This document shows positions 8,839 to 18,212 of a DNA stretch of 64,000 bases, piece by piece. Location of the stretch: contig JASHOB010000125.1 in the NCBI GenBank assembly GCA_030041335.1, positions 1 to 64,000 on the forward strand, read 5' to 3'. Every line of letters begins with the position of its first letter. The first letter of the stretch is position 1. This DNA is from Alphaproteobacteria bacterium. GTDB lineage: Bacteria > Pseudomonadota > Alphaproteobacteria > ATCC43930 > CGMCC-115725. Made by a program: the position numbers and the translations under genes. The notes beneath the pieces were generated by a model. That model worked only from the letters and a program-made list of their open reading frames with translations, was not told the origin of the DNA and did no database searches.

Positions 8839-9711
8839 CTAGTCGCCGTCCCCCTGGGTCGCGGCACGGCGAAAAGGGTGGCCCGGATAAACGCCGAGAA
8901 TCTTCAGTTCACGGCTGAAGAAGCCAAGCTCCTCAAGCGCCAGCCGCAGCGGCCGGTCGTCCGGATGACCCTCGACATCGGCATAGAATTGCGTCGCGGT
9001 GAAGCGGCCGCCCACCATGTAGCTTTCAAGTTTTGTCATATTGATGCCGTTGGTAGCAAAGCCGCCAAGCGCCTTGTAGAGCGCCGCCGGAACATTGCGC
9101 ACCGAGAAGACGAAGGTCGTCACGGTCAGGCCGTGTCCTCGTTTCGGCCATTTGGGATCGCGCGCCATGATCAGGAAGCGCGTTGTGTTGTGCGCGGCAT
9201 CTTCGATGTTCTTCTTCAGCGACACCAGGCCATAGATCTTGCCCGCGAGTTCGGACGCGATGGCGGCCGCTGTCGTCTCGCCCCGCTTGGCAACCTCGGC
9301 GGCGGAGCCAGCCGTATCGGCCTCGACGATTGATCTGACGTCCAACTTGCGCAGCAGCGTCCGGCATTGTCCGAGGGCGTGGACATGACTGTGTACGGTC
9401 TCGAGCCCGCGCAGGGTGGCGCCGCGCACCGCCAACAGATGGTGCTCGACGCGCTGAAAGTGCTCGCCGACGATATGCAGGTCGGAGCCGGGCATGAGAT
9501 GATGGATATCGGCGACGCGGCCCGCGACCGAGTTCTCGATGGGCAGCATGACGAGTCGCGCCTTGTTCCGCCGCACCGCCGCAATGGCATCTTCGAAGGC
9601 AGCGCACGGCAGCGTGGTCATGCGCGGAAACACCTGCCGGCAGGCGAGATCGGAATAGGCCCCGGGCGCGCCCTGAAAGGCGATGGTGTTAGCCGGATTG
9701 GATTTCTTCAT
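8839..9711 (-). CDS. pheA: Prephenate dehydratase
   Basis: A 290-residue monofunctional prephenate dehydratase, which decarboxylates and dehydrates prephenate to phenylpyruvate for phenylalanine synthesis. IAFQGAPGAYSDLACRQVFP is the N-terminal signature, IENSVAGRV the active-site segment, and NTTRFLIMARD carries the catalytic TRF motif. The C-terminal ACT domain (about residues 195-275, TTFVFSVRNVPAALYKALGG) includes NMTKLESYMVGG, the ESRP-like motif for phenylalanine feedback. There is no chorismate mutase domain. The start ATG overlaps the stop of a small upstream gene as ATGA, implying translational coupling. Confidence 0.93.
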   Translation of the reverse strand: MKKSNPANTIAFQGAPGAYSDLACRQVFPRMTTLPCAAFEDAIAAVRRNKARLVMLPIENSVAGRVADIHHLMPGSDLHIVGEHFQRVEHHLLAVRGATLRGLETVHSHVHALGQCRTLLRKLDVRSIVEADTAGSAAEVAKRGETTAAAIASELAGKIYGLVSLKKNIEDAAHNTTRFLIMARDPKWPKRGHGLTVTTFVFSVRNVPAALYKALGGFATNGINMTKLESYMVGGRFTATQFYADVEGHPDDRPLRLALEELGFFSRELKILGVYPGHPFRRAATQGDGD

Positions 9712-9899
9712 CGGGATTGCCGCGCGCAAACCTCGCCGTTGACCGCGAGGAGGAGCGCGTCTTGCGTTTTGACGCTATTGGCACGATAGAGCGCAACCTT
9801 GGGCATTAGCGCCACGGTGGCCTGTGCAATGGTTTCGCAGTTCCGTTCCGTGAGGCGGTCGAAAGCCGAAAAGACACGGTGAATGAGGGGACTAAGCAT
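9708..9899 (-). CDS. Small protein of unknown function coupled to pheA
   Basis: A 63-residue frame starting MLSPLIHRVFSAFDRLTERN. I do not recognise it. Support is structural: GGAG lies six bases before its ATG, and its TGA overlaps the pheA ATG in an ATGA junction. It has no Phe run, so it does not look like a phenylalanine attenuation leader, and it has no clear membrane segment. It lies between kdsB and pheA on the same strand, about 65 bases after kdsB. It could be a real small protein or a translated leader that sets pheA expression. Confidence 0.5.
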   Translation of the reverse strand: MLSPLIHRVFSAFDRLTERNCETIAQATVALMPKVALYRANSVKTQDALLLAVNGEVCARQSR

Positions 9900-9940
9900 C
9901 GCGGTCTCCGGGCCGAAGGTTGGCCTCCTGTTGAGGAATC

Positions 9941-9958
9941 CCCGGCCTTTAGGCCGGG
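9941..9958 (-). terminator. Hairpin after kdsB
   Basis: A 7-bp stem (CCCGGCC/GGCCGGG) with a TTTA loop lies just beyond the kdsB stop and before the small pheA-linked gene. No U-run follows on the minus strand, so it could be an incomplete terminator or a processing site within one transcript. Confidence 0.4.
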
Positions 9959-9965
9959 ACAGACG

Positions 9966-10721
9966 TTAAGATTGCTTCGGGTCGAGAAGAAGAAGCGCGC
10001 GGGCGCGCTCGAGATCCTCCGGCGTGTCGACGCCCATCGCTACCGCATCGACCAAGGCGACATCGATGCGCATGCCGGCTTCGAGCGCGCGCAATTGCTC
10101 GAGCTTTTCGCGCAACTCCAGCGGCGAGGCCGGCAGCGAAACGAAGCGGTCCAACGCCGCTCGGCGAAACGCGTAGATGCCGATATGGTGATAATGCGGG
10201 CCGGCGCCGGAGGGGATCAGGCTGCGGCTGAAATAGAGGGCGCGCGCGACGCCCGCGCCGGGAGCAAACGAAGCCGCGACCTTGACCGCCGCGGCACTTT
10301 CGCGCTCCCAATCCGCCCGCATCGGCGCGGCAAGGGTCGCGATGTCGACGGCGGGATCGGCGAGCGGCGCCAAGGCGGCGCGGATCGCGCTCGGCGCCAG
10401 CGTCGGCAGATCACCTTGCAGGTTCAGCACGACATCGTGCCGCCGCTCTGGATCGAGCAGCATTGCGGCTTCGTGGACGCGGTCCGACCCGGCAGGATGA
10501 TCGGCGCGCGTTAAGAGCGCCCTGCCGCCGGCACGCTCGATTACATCGGCGATCTCGCGATCGGGACAAGCCACGACCACCGGTCCCGCCTGCGCTTCGA
10601 CGGCGTGACGCCAGACATGGACGATCAACGGCGTGCCGTGGATATCGGCAAGCGGCTTGCCGGGCAGCCGCGTCGCCGCCATGCGGGACGGAATCACGAT
10701 GAGCGGCAAGGCCTGCGGCAT
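9966..10721 (-). CDS. kdsB: 3-deoxy-manno-octulosonate cytidylyltransferase
   Basis: A 251-residue enzyme that activates Kdo with CTP to CMP-Kdo for lipid A-core assembly in the cytoplasm. IPSRMAATRLPGKPL is the nucleotide-binding loop, HPAGSDRVHEAA and LNLQGDLP are the CTP/Kdo-site segments, and the C-terminal half (HHIGIYAFRR, LEQLRALEAG, VAMGVDTPEDLERAR) matches closely. The usual NVQGDEP is NLQGDLP here, a Glu-to-Leu change at a conserved position; the metal-binding Asp stays. The ATG at 10721 follows GGAAG; an earlier GTG at 10763 adds 14 residues and is less likely. Proves an LPS-bearing cell. Confidence 0.92.
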   Translation of the reverse strand: MPQALPLIVIPSRMAATRLPGKPLADIHGTPLIVHVWRHAVEAQAGPVVVACPDREIADVIERAGGRALLTRADHPAGSDRVHEAAMLLDPERRHDVVLNLQGDLPTLAPSAIRAALAPLADPAVDIATLAAPMRADWERESAAAVKVAASFAPGAGVARALYFSRSLIPSGAGPHYHHIGIYAFRRAALDRFVSLPASPLELREKLEQLRALEAGMRIDVALVDAVAMGVDTPEDLERARALLLLDPKQS

Positions 10722-10897
10722 TGGCTTCCATTTCGCGTCCGGAATTGCGGCGTTATGCCGCACGAAATCAACGGTTTGGCACTGCTGTGAGGCACGATAA
10801 GCTTGGGCCGGCTTTCAATCACATTTCCTTTATCTTGTCAGCGAAAATTGGCGTAATACCGGCCGCGATGGTCGCGGGAAGGGGTCGAGGATAGTCG

Positions 10898-11662
10898 ATG
10901 TCCTTTGAACTGAATAAAATTTTGGGCGCGCTGTTGGGCGCCATGATTCTGGCGATGGTGACCGGCCTCATTGCGCGGGCGCTTGTCAATCCCGAAGAGC
11001 TGGCAAAGCCGGCCTTCATGGTCGCCGGGGGACAACTAGCCAATGCGCCGCCAAGTGCCGCCGCCGCGCCCGCCGGTCCCGAACCGATCGGCCCGCTGCT
11101 CGCGTCGGCCAGCGTCGAGAACGGCAAAGCAATAGCCAACCGGTTGTGCGTCGCCTGCCATACGTTCAACAGGGGCGATCCTAACCGCATCGGCCCCAAT
11201 CTCTATGGCGTGTTCGATGAAGCCATTGGCCAAGGCCATGGCGGTTTCGCCTTCTCGTCCGCGCTCGAAGCGCACGAGAAGCAGAAATGGACGCCGGAGC
11301 TGCTCAATCAGTGGCTCGCCGGTCCCCAGGATTTTGCCCACGGCACCAAGATGACCTTCGTCGGTCTGCCCAAGGCGAAAGACCGGGCCGATGTCATTGC
11401 CTTCCTCGACTCCTTGAGCGAACGCCCCGAAGCAATGGCCCCGTACGAGACGAAACCGGCACCGGCCGCGAAGCCGGCCGCCGCAGCCGCGACCGCCGCG
11501 CCCCCGGCCACTCCAGGAACAGCGCCGACGACCGGCAAGGCGGCACCCGCTTCAACCGGGAACAAGCCGGCGGGCAGTCCTGCCACGACGCCCGCCGCGG
11601 CGCCGACCAAGCCGGCGCCCGCTGCCGCGGCGCCGGGGCAGACCCAGCCGCCCGGCAAATGA
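10898..11662 (+). CDS. Membrane-anchored class I cytochrome c with Ala/Pro-rich tail
   Basis: A 254-residue protein. One N-terminal segment (about residues 8-30) has no obvious cleavage site and acts as a membrane anchor, as in CycM-type cytochromes. A linker of about 40 residues leads to a cytochrome c domain (about residues 73-175) with the heme motif CVACH at 84-88 and the likely Met ligand in GTKMTFVGL at about 152. The last 70 or so residues are almost purely Ala, Pro, Thr and Lys repeats. It probably carries electrons in the periplasm between the bc1 complex and an oxidase. The tail is atypical and may reach into the cell wall. GAGGATAG precedes the start; the next gene starts 15 bases on. 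Confidence 0.85.
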   Translation: MSFELNKILGALLGAMILAMVTGLIARALVNPEELAKPAFMVAGGQLANAPPSAAAAPAGPEPIGPLLASASVENGKAIANRLCVACHTFNRGDPNRIGPNLYGVFDEAIGQGHGGFAFSSALEAHEKQKWTPELLNQWLAGPQDFAHGTKMTFVGLPKAKDRADVIAFLDSLSERPEAMAPYETKPAPAAKPAAAAATAAPPATPGTAPTTGKAAPASTGNKPAGSPATTPAAAPTKPAPAAAAPGQTQPPGK

Positions 11663-11677
11663 CCAGCGGCGGTCCGC

Positions 11678-12451
11678 GTGGTGGGCAACGCCGAGATCGA
11701 GTTAGCGCACTGGCTTGCTGACGCGGCCGGGGCGATCGCGCGGCGCTATTTCCGCCAGGCCATCGACGTCGATACCAAGCCCGACCGCAGTCCCGTCACC
11801 ATCGCCGATCGCGAGGCCGAAGCGACGATGCGCGCCGCGATCGAGCAGCGATTTCCCGACGACGGCATTCTCGGCGAAGAATTCGGCGCCGTCCGCTCCG
11901 ATGCGCGGCGCGTCTGGGTGCTCGATCCAATCGACGGCACCGTGAGCTTCATCGCCGGCATTCCGCTCTTTGGTATTCTGATCGCGCTGGTAACGGACGG
12001 CACGCCGGCGCTGGGCATCATCGATCAGCCGATTTCGCGGGAACGCTGGCTCGGTGCCGCCGGTCAGGCGACGAACCGGAACGGCGTTCCCGTCCGTACC
12101 CGCACTTGCGGGACGATCGATGCTGCCTCGCTCTATGCCACGTCCCCCGACATGTTCGGTGCCGACCAAGCCGCCTTTGCCCGGCTCAAAGCAGCGGTCA
12201 AGACCACGCGTTTCGGTGCCGATTGCTATGCCTATGCTCAGCTTGCGAGCGGCTTCGTCGATCTCGTGGTCGAGGCCGGTCTCAAGCCCTACGATTACTG
12301 CGCCTTGGCGCCGGTGATCGCCGGTGCCGGCGGCAGCATTACTGACTGGCACGGGAACGCGCTTGGCCTCCAATCCGATGGCCGCGTCATTGCCGCCGGT
12401 GATCCCGTCCTCGCCGCCCAAGCCCGCGTGGTGCTCGCTGCCCGTCCCTGA
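11678..12451 (+). CDS. Inositol monophosphatase family phosphatase, possibly histidinol-phosphatase
   Basis: A 257-residue Mg-dependent phosphatase. The metal-binding motifs are GEEFG (residues 66-70), DPIDGTVSF (83-91) and the C-terminal KPYDYCALAPVIAGAGG, equivalent to WDxAAG. Sequence style is closest to the HisN histidinol-phosphate phosphatases common in actinobacteria and alphaproteobacteria, but inositol-1-phosphatase or CysQ-like activity cannot be excluded. The start is one of two adjacent GTG codons (11678 or 11681). It follows the cytochrome gene by 15 bases and may share its transcript. Confidence 0.8.
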   Translation: MVGNAEIELAHWLADAAGAIARRYFRQAIDVDTKPDRSPVTIADREAEATMRAAIEQRFPDDGILGEEFGAVRSDARRVWVLDPIDGTVSFIAGIPLFGILIALVTDGTPALGIIDQPISRERWLGAAGQATNRNGVPVRTRTCGTIDAASLYATSPDMFGADQAAFARLKAAVKTTRFGADCYAYAQLASGFVDLVVEAGLKPYDYCALAPVIAGAGGSITDWHGNALGLQSDGRVIAAGDPVLAAQARVVLAARP

Positions 12452-12614
12452 TTCACGTCGGTTTTGCCATCGGAGTCGCTCCGAGGGGGCGCGTGGGCAC
12501 CATCGCGGAGAACCGCGTCGCGCGCGATCGGCGCACAATATCGGCGCACCGGCGCGACGATCGGCAGCATCGCGGCGATGGCGAACGTGGCGATCGTGGT
12601 TACGTCTTCGGCCA

Positions 12615-12643
12615 TTGTCGGGCCATAAACCTCTTACTAGAGT
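12615..12643 (+). promoter_or_regulatory. Candidate sigma-70 promoter for the yej operon
   Basis: TTGTCG and TAGAGT are separated by 17 bases and end about 30 bases before the yejA start codon. The match to TTGACA/TATAAT is moderate (four of six at each box). Confidence 0.3.
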
Positions 12644-12674
12644 GCGGCGTCGATCCGCCCCCTTCGAGGTCGCC

Positions 12675-14504
12675 ATGCGTCTTATCTTGTCTCTTGCAAT
12701 CGCAGCCAGTCTCTTTGCCGGCACCGCTGGTGCCGAGCCGAGCGGCGGCATCGCCCTCTTTGGCGACCTCAAATACAAACCAGGCTTCACCCATTTCGAT
12801 TATGTCAATCCCGACGCCCCAAAAGGCGGCGCGGTCAAATTCGCGACCTATCCCGGCAACGGCACGAGCACCTTCGATACCCTCAATCCCTTCGCACTAA
12901 AAGGAGTAAAGGCCGAGGGGCTGGGGTTTCTCTTCGATACGCTGATGGTCGCGTCGGCCGACGAACCCGACTCGCAATATGGTCTCGTGGCGCAGAGCGT
13001 CGATGTCGCGCCCGACCGTCTGTCGGTCGTCTTCCAGCTGCGACCGGAAGCGCGGTTTCACGATGGCAGCCCGATGACGCCCGCGGACGTGATTTGGACC
13101 TTCGACACGCTGAAGGCCAAGGGCGCACCGCAATATCACATCTATTACGCAGACGTGTTGAAGGCCGAGCAGGCCGGCGAGCATGGCGTGCGATTCATTC
13201 TGCGGTCTGCGCAGAACCGCGAACTGCCCCTGATCCTGGGCGAGTTGCCGGTTCTGTCCAAAACCTATTGGCAAAAGCGCGATTTCGAAAAGACCACGCT
13301 CGAGGAGCCGCTCGGTAGCGGACCCTACAAGATCGAATCGTTCGATCCCGGCCGCTCGATTACCTATCGCCGCGTCACCGATTATTGGGCGAAAGATTTG
13401 CCGGTGAACAAGGGCCGTTTCAATTTTGGCACGATTCGCTATGACTACTATCGCGATGCATCGGTGGCGCTCGAAGCCTTCAAGGCCGGGCAGTACGATT
13501 TCCGTGAAGAGAATGTCGCGAAGAACTGGGCGATCGGCTACAGCAGTCCCGCATTTGCCGCCGGCCTCTTCAAGAAAGTCCTAATCAGGAACCGGGTGCC
13601 GCAAGGCATGCAGGGCTTCGCCTTCAACACGCGCCGCCCCCTATTCCACGACCCGCGCGTCCGGGAGGCACTCGGGTATTTGTTCGATTTCGAATGGACC
13701 AACAAGAACCTGTTCTATGGTGCCTACACCCGAACCGAGAGCTATTTCTCCAATTCCGATCTTGCCTCGTCGGGCCTGCCTTCGGCCGACGAATTGCAGG
13801 TTCTCGAGCCGTTGAAAAGTGAAATTCCAGCGGCGGTGTTCACGAAAGTATATGAGGCGCCGACGACCGATGGCACCGGCGACATCCGCCCAAATATACG
13901 CATTGCCCTGGAACTGCTGAAGCAATCCGGCTGGACCGTGAAAGGCGGCCGCCTTGTCAACGACAAAGGCGAGCAGATGACGTTCGAGTTCCTCAACGAC
14001 ATCGCGGAATTTGAGCGCATTCTCTTGCCTTTCGCCGATAATTTGCGACGCATCGGCGTCGTGATGACGCTGCGCACCGTCGATCCGGCACAATACGAGA
14101 ACCGCCTCGACAATTACGATTTCGACATGACTACGGTGGTGATCCCGCAATCGCTGTCTCCCGGCAACGAACAACGCGGCTACTGGACCTCGGCGGCGGC
14201 GGACGAGATCGGCGGCAATAATATCATGGGGGTGAAGAGCAAGGCAGTTGATCACCTCGTCGATTTGATAATCTCCGCGCCCGATCGGCCGGGCCTGGTG
14301 ACGCGCGTCCATGCGCTCGACCGGGTCCTGCTCCAAAGCTTCTACGTGATTCCGAATTACCATATCGATGCGTTCCGCGTCGCCTACTGGGACAAGTTCG
14401 GGCGGCCGAAGATCAATCCCCCCTATGCCCTGGCGCTCGACAGCTGGTGGGTCGACGCGGCGCTCGAAAAGGCTCTCACGGCGAATCGGGCCAAACTACG
14501 CTAA
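12675..14504 (+). CDS. yejA: YejA-like periplasmic peptide-binding protein
   Basis: A 609-residue family 5 extracellular solute-binding protein. MRLILSLAIAASLFAGTAGA is a signal peptide with an AxA cleavage site; the mature protein continues GIALFGDLKYKPGFTHFDYV, which is typical of YejA. It binds oligopeptides in the periplasm and passes them to YejBE. Yej systems import microcin C and in Brucella contribute to antimicrobial-peptide resistance. GAGG six bases upstream supports the start; a longer frame from 12324 would place the signal peptide internally. It is the first gene of yejABEF with a 3-base gap to yejB. Confidence 0.92.
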   Translation: MRLILSLAIAASLFAGTAGAEPSGGIALFGDLKYKPGFTHFDYVNPDAPKGGAVKFATYPGNGTSTFDTLNPFALKGVKAEGLGFLFDTLMVASADEPDSQYGLVAQSVDVAPDRLSVVFQLRPEARFHDGSPMTPADVIWTFDTLKAKGAPQYHIYYADVLKAEQAGEHGVRFILRSAQNRELPLILGELPVLSKTYWQKRDFEKTTLEEPLGSGPYKIESFDPGRSITYRRVTDYWAKDLPVNKGRFNFGTIRYDYYRDASVALEAFKAGQYDFREENVAKNWAIGYSSPAFAAGLFKKVLIRNRVPQGMQGFAFNTRRPLFHDPRVREALGYLFDFEWTNKNLFYGAYTRTESYFSNSDLASSGLPSADELQVLEPLKSEIPAAVFTKVYEAPTTDGTGDIRPNIRIALELLKQSGWTVKGGRLVNDKGEQMTFEFLNDIAEFERILLPFADNLRRIGVVMTLRTVDPAQYENRLDNYDFDMTTVVIPQSLSPGNEQRGYWTSAAADEIGGNNIMGVKSKAVDHLVDLIISAPDRPGLVTRVHALDRVLLQSFYVIPNYHIDAFRVAYWDKFGRPKINPPYALALDSWWVDAALEKALTANRAKLR

Positions 14505-14507
14505 GCG

Positions 14508-15578
14508 ATGCTCGCCTACGCTCTGCGCCGCGTCCTGCTGATGATCCCGACGCTGTTCGCGATCATCGTCGTCAACTTTTTCATTATCCAAGCGGCGCCC
14601 GGCGGCCCGGTCGACCAGATGATCGCGCAGCTGAAGGGGCGTGGCGACGTCACCGGCCGCGTCAGCGGCGGCAACGGCGAGTTGGCGAAAGGCGGCACGA
14701 CGCGCGCCTCGCGCGGCATTGACCCGGTGCTGCTGGCGCGGCTGAACAAGCTCTATGGCTTCGACAAACCGCCGATCGAGCGCTTCTGGATCATGATTAA
14801 GAACTACGTCGGGTTCAATTTCGGCGTCAGCTTTTTCAGCGATCGTCCAGTAATCAATCTGATCGCCGACAAATTGCCGGTGTCGATTTCGCTGGGCTTG
14901 TGGACGACGCTGCTCACCTATCTCATCTCCATCCCGCTCGGGATCGCCAAGGCGGTCCGTGACGGTTCGCGCTTCGACGTCTGGACCAGCGCGGTCGTGA
15001 TCGTCGGCTATGCAATTCCCGGGTTCCTGTTCGCGATCCTGCTCATCGTGCTGTTCGCCGGCGGCAGCTATCTTCACTGGTTTCCCCTGCGCGGTCTGGT
15101 ATCGGACGATTGGGCGCAGCTCGATCTCCCCGCCAAGATCGTCGACTATTTCTGGCACATTGCCTTGCCCATCCTGGCGCTGGTCATCGGCGGTTTCGCC
15201 AGTTTGACCATGCTCACCAAAAATTCGTTTCTCGAGGAGATAAACAAGCAATATGTGGTTACCGCACGCGCCAAGGGCCTGAGCGAACGGCGAGTGCTCT
15301 ACGGCCATGTCTTCCGCAACGCCATGCTGTTGGTGATCGCGGGCTTTCCGGCGGCGTTCGTCGGTATCCTGTTCACCGGAGCGCTGCTGGTCGAGGTCAT
15401 CTTCTCTTTGGATGGGTTGGGCTATCTCGGCTTCCAAGCGGCGCTAAGCCGCGACTACCCCATTATGTTTGCAACGCTCTACATCTACACGTTGGTCGGG
15501 CTGGTAATGAAGCTGATCAGCGATCTGACCTACATGGTGATTGATCCACGCATCGATTTCGCGACCCGCCGCACATGA
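14508..15578 (+). CDS. yejB: YejB-like ABC transporter permease
   Basis: A 356-residue inner-membrane permease of the dipeptide class. The N-terminal helix ([20 protein letters not shown]) is followed by a periplasmic region of about 100 residues and then the five-helix core. The EAA loop, where the ATPase docks, is the stretch [20 protein letters not shown]. The C-terminal segment [12 protein letters not shown] is typical of this class. Together with YejE it forms the translocation pore. Its TGA overlaps the yejE ATG. Confidence 0.93.
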   Translation: MLAYALRRVLLMIPTLFAIIVVNFFIIQAAPGGPVDQMIAQLKGRGDVTGRVSGGNGELAKGGTTRASRGIDPVLLARLNKLYGFDKPPIERFWIMIKNYVGFNFGVSFFSDRPVINLIADKLPVSISLGLWTTLLTYLISIPLGIAKAVRDGSRFDVWTSAVVIVGYAIPGFLFAILLIVLFAGGSYLHWFPLRGLVSDDWAQLDLPAKIVDYFWHIALPILALVIGGFASLTMLTKNSFLEEINKQYVVTARAKGLSERRVLYGHVFRNAMLLVIAGFPAAFVGILFTGALLVEVIFSLDGLGYLGFQAALSRDYPIMFATLYIYTLVGLVMKLISDLTYMVIDPRIDFATRRT

Positions 15579-16609
15579 CGCGCCGAGCCTATTCGCCCCT
15601 GACGCGCCGGCGGCTTGCCAATTTCCGCGCCAACAGCCGGGGGTTCTGGTCGTTATGGATTTTCCTTGTGCTGTTCCTGGTCAGCCTGTTCGCCGAATTT
15701 ATCGCGAACGACCGGCCGCTGCTCGTGTCCTACGACGGGCATTTCTATTACCCGATTTTCCATGACTATACCGAAGCCGATCTTGGCGGCGACCTGCCGA
15801 TTGAAGCGGATTACCGCGACGCCGAGGTCGCGAAGCGCATCGATGCCAGGGGCTGGATTGTCTGGCCGCCAATTCCCTTCGACTACCGCACCATCAATTT
15901 CCACCTGCCCTCGCCGGCGCCGTCGCCGCCGACCGCCGCGAACCTGCTTGGCACCGACGATCAAGGCCGCGATGTCCTGGCGCGGCTCATCTACGGCTTC
16001 CGCATTTCCGTGCTGTTCGGCCTGGTGCTAACGGTGGCGAGTTCGGTCATCGGCGTCGCAGCTGGCGCCATCCAAGGCTATTATGGCGGCCTGACGGATC
16101 TTTTCCTCCAGCGTTTTCTTGAGATTTGGTCAGGGCTCCCCGTGCTCTATCTGCTCATCATTCTATCGAGCATCGTGCAGCCCGATTTCTGGTGGCTGCT
16201 CGGCATCATGCTGCTGTTCTCGTGGATGTCGCTGGTTGATCTCGTTCGCGCGGAATTCTTGCGAGCCCGCAATTTCGACTATGTCCGCGCCGCCAAGGCG
16301 CTCGGGGTATCGAACCCGGTGATCATTTGGCGTCACGTCCTGCCCAATGCCATGGTCGCGACCCTGACCTTCCTGCCTTTTATCCTCAACGGTTCGATCA
16401 CCACCCTGACCTCGCTCGACTTCCTGGGTTTCGGCCTGCCACCGGGTTCGCCGTCGCTCGGCGAGTTGCTGGCCGAGGGCAAGGATAATCTGCAAGCGCC
16501 GTGGCTCGGTCTCACCGCGTTCTTCGTGCTCGCGATAATGCTGAGTCTGCTCATTTTCATCGGCGAGGCGGTGCGCGACGCATTCGATCCACGGAAGATC
16601 AATGGCTGA
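15575..16609 (+). CDS. yejE: YejE-like ABC transporter permease
   Basis: A 344-residue second permease. An N-terminal helix ([20 protein letters not shown]) precedes a large periplasmic region, which includes the family sequence [18 protein letters not shown], before the core helices. The EAA loop is [20 protein letters not shown]. The start overlaps yejB (ATGA) and the end overlaps yejF by 8 bases, indicating tight coupling of subunit synthesis. Confidence 0.93.
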   Translation: MTRRAYSPLTRRRLANFRANSRGFWSLWIFLVLFLVSLFAEFIANDRPLLVSYDGHFYYPIFHDYTEADLGGDLPIEADYRDAEVAKRIDARGWIVWPPIPFDYRTINFHLPSPAPSPPTAANLLGTDDQGRDVLARLIYGFRISVLFGLVLTVASSVIGVAAGAIQGYYGGLTDLFLQRFLEIWSGLPVLYLLIILSSIVQPDFWWLLGIMLLFSWMSLVDLVRAEFLRARNFDYVRAAKALGVSNPVIIWRHVLPNAMVATLTFLPFILNGSITTLTSLDFLGFGLPPGSPSLGELLAEGKDNLQAPWLGLTAFFVLAIMLSLLIFIGEAVRDAFDPRKING

Positions 16610-18212
16610 ACCGCTGCTGTCGATCAAAAATCTCAGCGTCACCTTTCGTTCGGGCGATCGCCGTATCGATGCTGTGAGGGGGGTCTCGTTCGACATTGCG
16701 GCGGGCGAAACGGTGGCGCTAGTCGGCGAGTCCGGGTCCGGCAAATCGGCGACGGCGCTCTCGGTGTTGCAGCTCCTGCCCTATCCTGCCGCAACGCATG
16801 GCCCGGGTAGCAGCATCCGCTTTGCGGGACGGGAGCTGGTCGGCGCATCGGCGAGTACCTTGCGCGCGGTGCGTGGCGACCGCATCGCGATGGTGTTCCA
16901 GGAACCGATGACATCGCTCAACCCGTTGCACACGATTGCGAAGCAGATCACCGAGACTCTGTTCCTGCACAAGAAGATGGGGCGCCAGGAGGCACGAGAG
17001 CGTGCGGTCGAATTGCTCAAGCTGGTGGGTTTGAGCGAGGCGGAGAGCCGCCTCAACGCCTATCCGCATCAATTGTCCGGCGGGCAGAGGCAGCGCGTGA
17101 TGATCGCGATGGCGCTCGCCAACGATCCGGCGTTGTTCGTCGCCGACGAACCCACGACTGCGCTCGACGTCACGATCCAAGCCCAGCTGCTGAAACTGCT
17201 GAACGATTTGCAGGCGCGTTTCGGCATGGCCATGCTCTTGATCACGCACGACCTCACGATCGTCCGCAAAATAGCGCGCCGCGTGATGGTGATGACGGAA
17301 GGCGCGATCGTGGAGCGCGGCACCGTCGCCGATATTTTTGCGCGACCCCAGCATCCCTACACCAGGCGCCTTCTGGCATCGGAACCGAAGGGCAAGCCGG
17401 TATCGATCGAACCGCCGCCGCCGGTGACGATGGCGACGACAAACCTCAGAGTTTGGTTTCCGATCCGCGCCGGAATCATTCGCCGCACCGTCGGCTACAT
17501 CAAAGCGGTCGACGGCATTGACGCCGCCGTACGCCAAGGGGAGACGTTGGGCGTCGTCGGCGAATCCGGGTCCGGCAAGACCACCCTGGCGCTGGCGCTC
17601 TTGCGCCTGGTCCGCAGTGTCGGCGCCATCAATTATGCCGGCCGCCATATCGAAAGCCTGGCGGAGCGCGAGATGCGCCCGTTGCGGCGCCAATTGCAGA
17701 TCGTGTTCCAGGACCCGTTCGCCAGCCTGTCGCCGCGCCTTTCCATTGCCCAAATCGTCGAGGAGGGGCTGAAAGTGCACGGGATTGGCGCCGATCGTGA
17801 CGCCCGACGTGCCCTCATTCGCGACGCCCTGGGCGAAGTCGGGCTCGATCCGGACGCCGCCGACCGCTATCCGCACGAATTTTCCGGCGGCCAGCGCCAG
17901 CGCGTCGCCATCGCCCGCGCCCTTGTCTTGAAGCCCAGCATCGTCATGCTCGATGAACCGACATCGGCGCTCGATGTCTCGATTCAGGCGCAGATCGTCG
18001 ACCTGTTGCGCGATCTGCAGCAACGTCACGGCCTCGCCTACATTTTTATCAGCCACGATCTGCGCGTGGTACGCGCCCTGGCGCATGACCTGATCGTGAT
18101 GAAGGACGGTCACGTCGTCGAAGCCGGCCCGGCAAAGCGGATCTTCGCCGCGCCGCAGGAGCCCTATACGCGTGCGCTCATGGCCGCCGCCTTCGACCTT
18201 GCCGTGGCCTAG
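16602..18212 (+). CDS. yejF: YejF-like tandem ABC ATPase
   Basis: A 536-residue protein with two nucleotide-binding domains in one chain, so a single polypeptide powers the importer. The first domain has Walker A GESGSGKSA (residues 42-50), signature LSGGQRQRV and Walker B ALFVADEPT; the second has Walker A GESGSGKTT, signature FSGGQRQRV and VMLDEPTSALDVS. Each carries the oligopeptide-ATPase extension ending in PYTRRLL or PYTRAL. The gene ends in a 35-base convergent overlap with the small membrane protein gene on the other strand. Confidence 0.94.
   Translation: MAEPLLSIKNLSVTFRSGDRRIDAVRGVSFDIAAGETVALVGESGSGKSATALSVLQLLPYPAATHGPGSSIRFAGRELVGASASTLRAVRGDRIAMVFQEPMTSLNPLHTIAKQITETLFLHKKMGRQEARERAVELLKLVGLSEAESRLNAYPHQLSGGQRQRVMIAMALANDPALFVADEPTTALDVTIQAQLLKLLNDLQARFGMAMLLITHDLTIVRKIARRVMVMTEGAIVERGTVADIFARPQHPYTRRLLASEPKGKPVSIEPPPPVTMATTNLRVWFPIRAGIIRRTVGYIKAVDGIDAAVRQGETLGVVGESGSGKTTLALALLRLVRSVGAINYAGRHIESLAEREMRPLRRQLQIVFQDPFASLSPRLSIAQIVEEGLKVHGIGADRDARRALIRDALGEVGLDPDAADRYPHEFSGGQRQRVAIARALVLKPSIVMLDEPTSALDVSIQAQIVDLLRDLQQRHGLAYIFISHDLRVVRALAHDLIVMKDGHVVEAGPAKRIFAAPQEPYTRALMAAAFDLAVA

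Noticed and set aside
14496-15437. 313-codon minus-strand frame rich in Asp, Gln and Arg
   Set aside because: It mirrors the yejB permease. The hydrophobic permease explains its polar composition.
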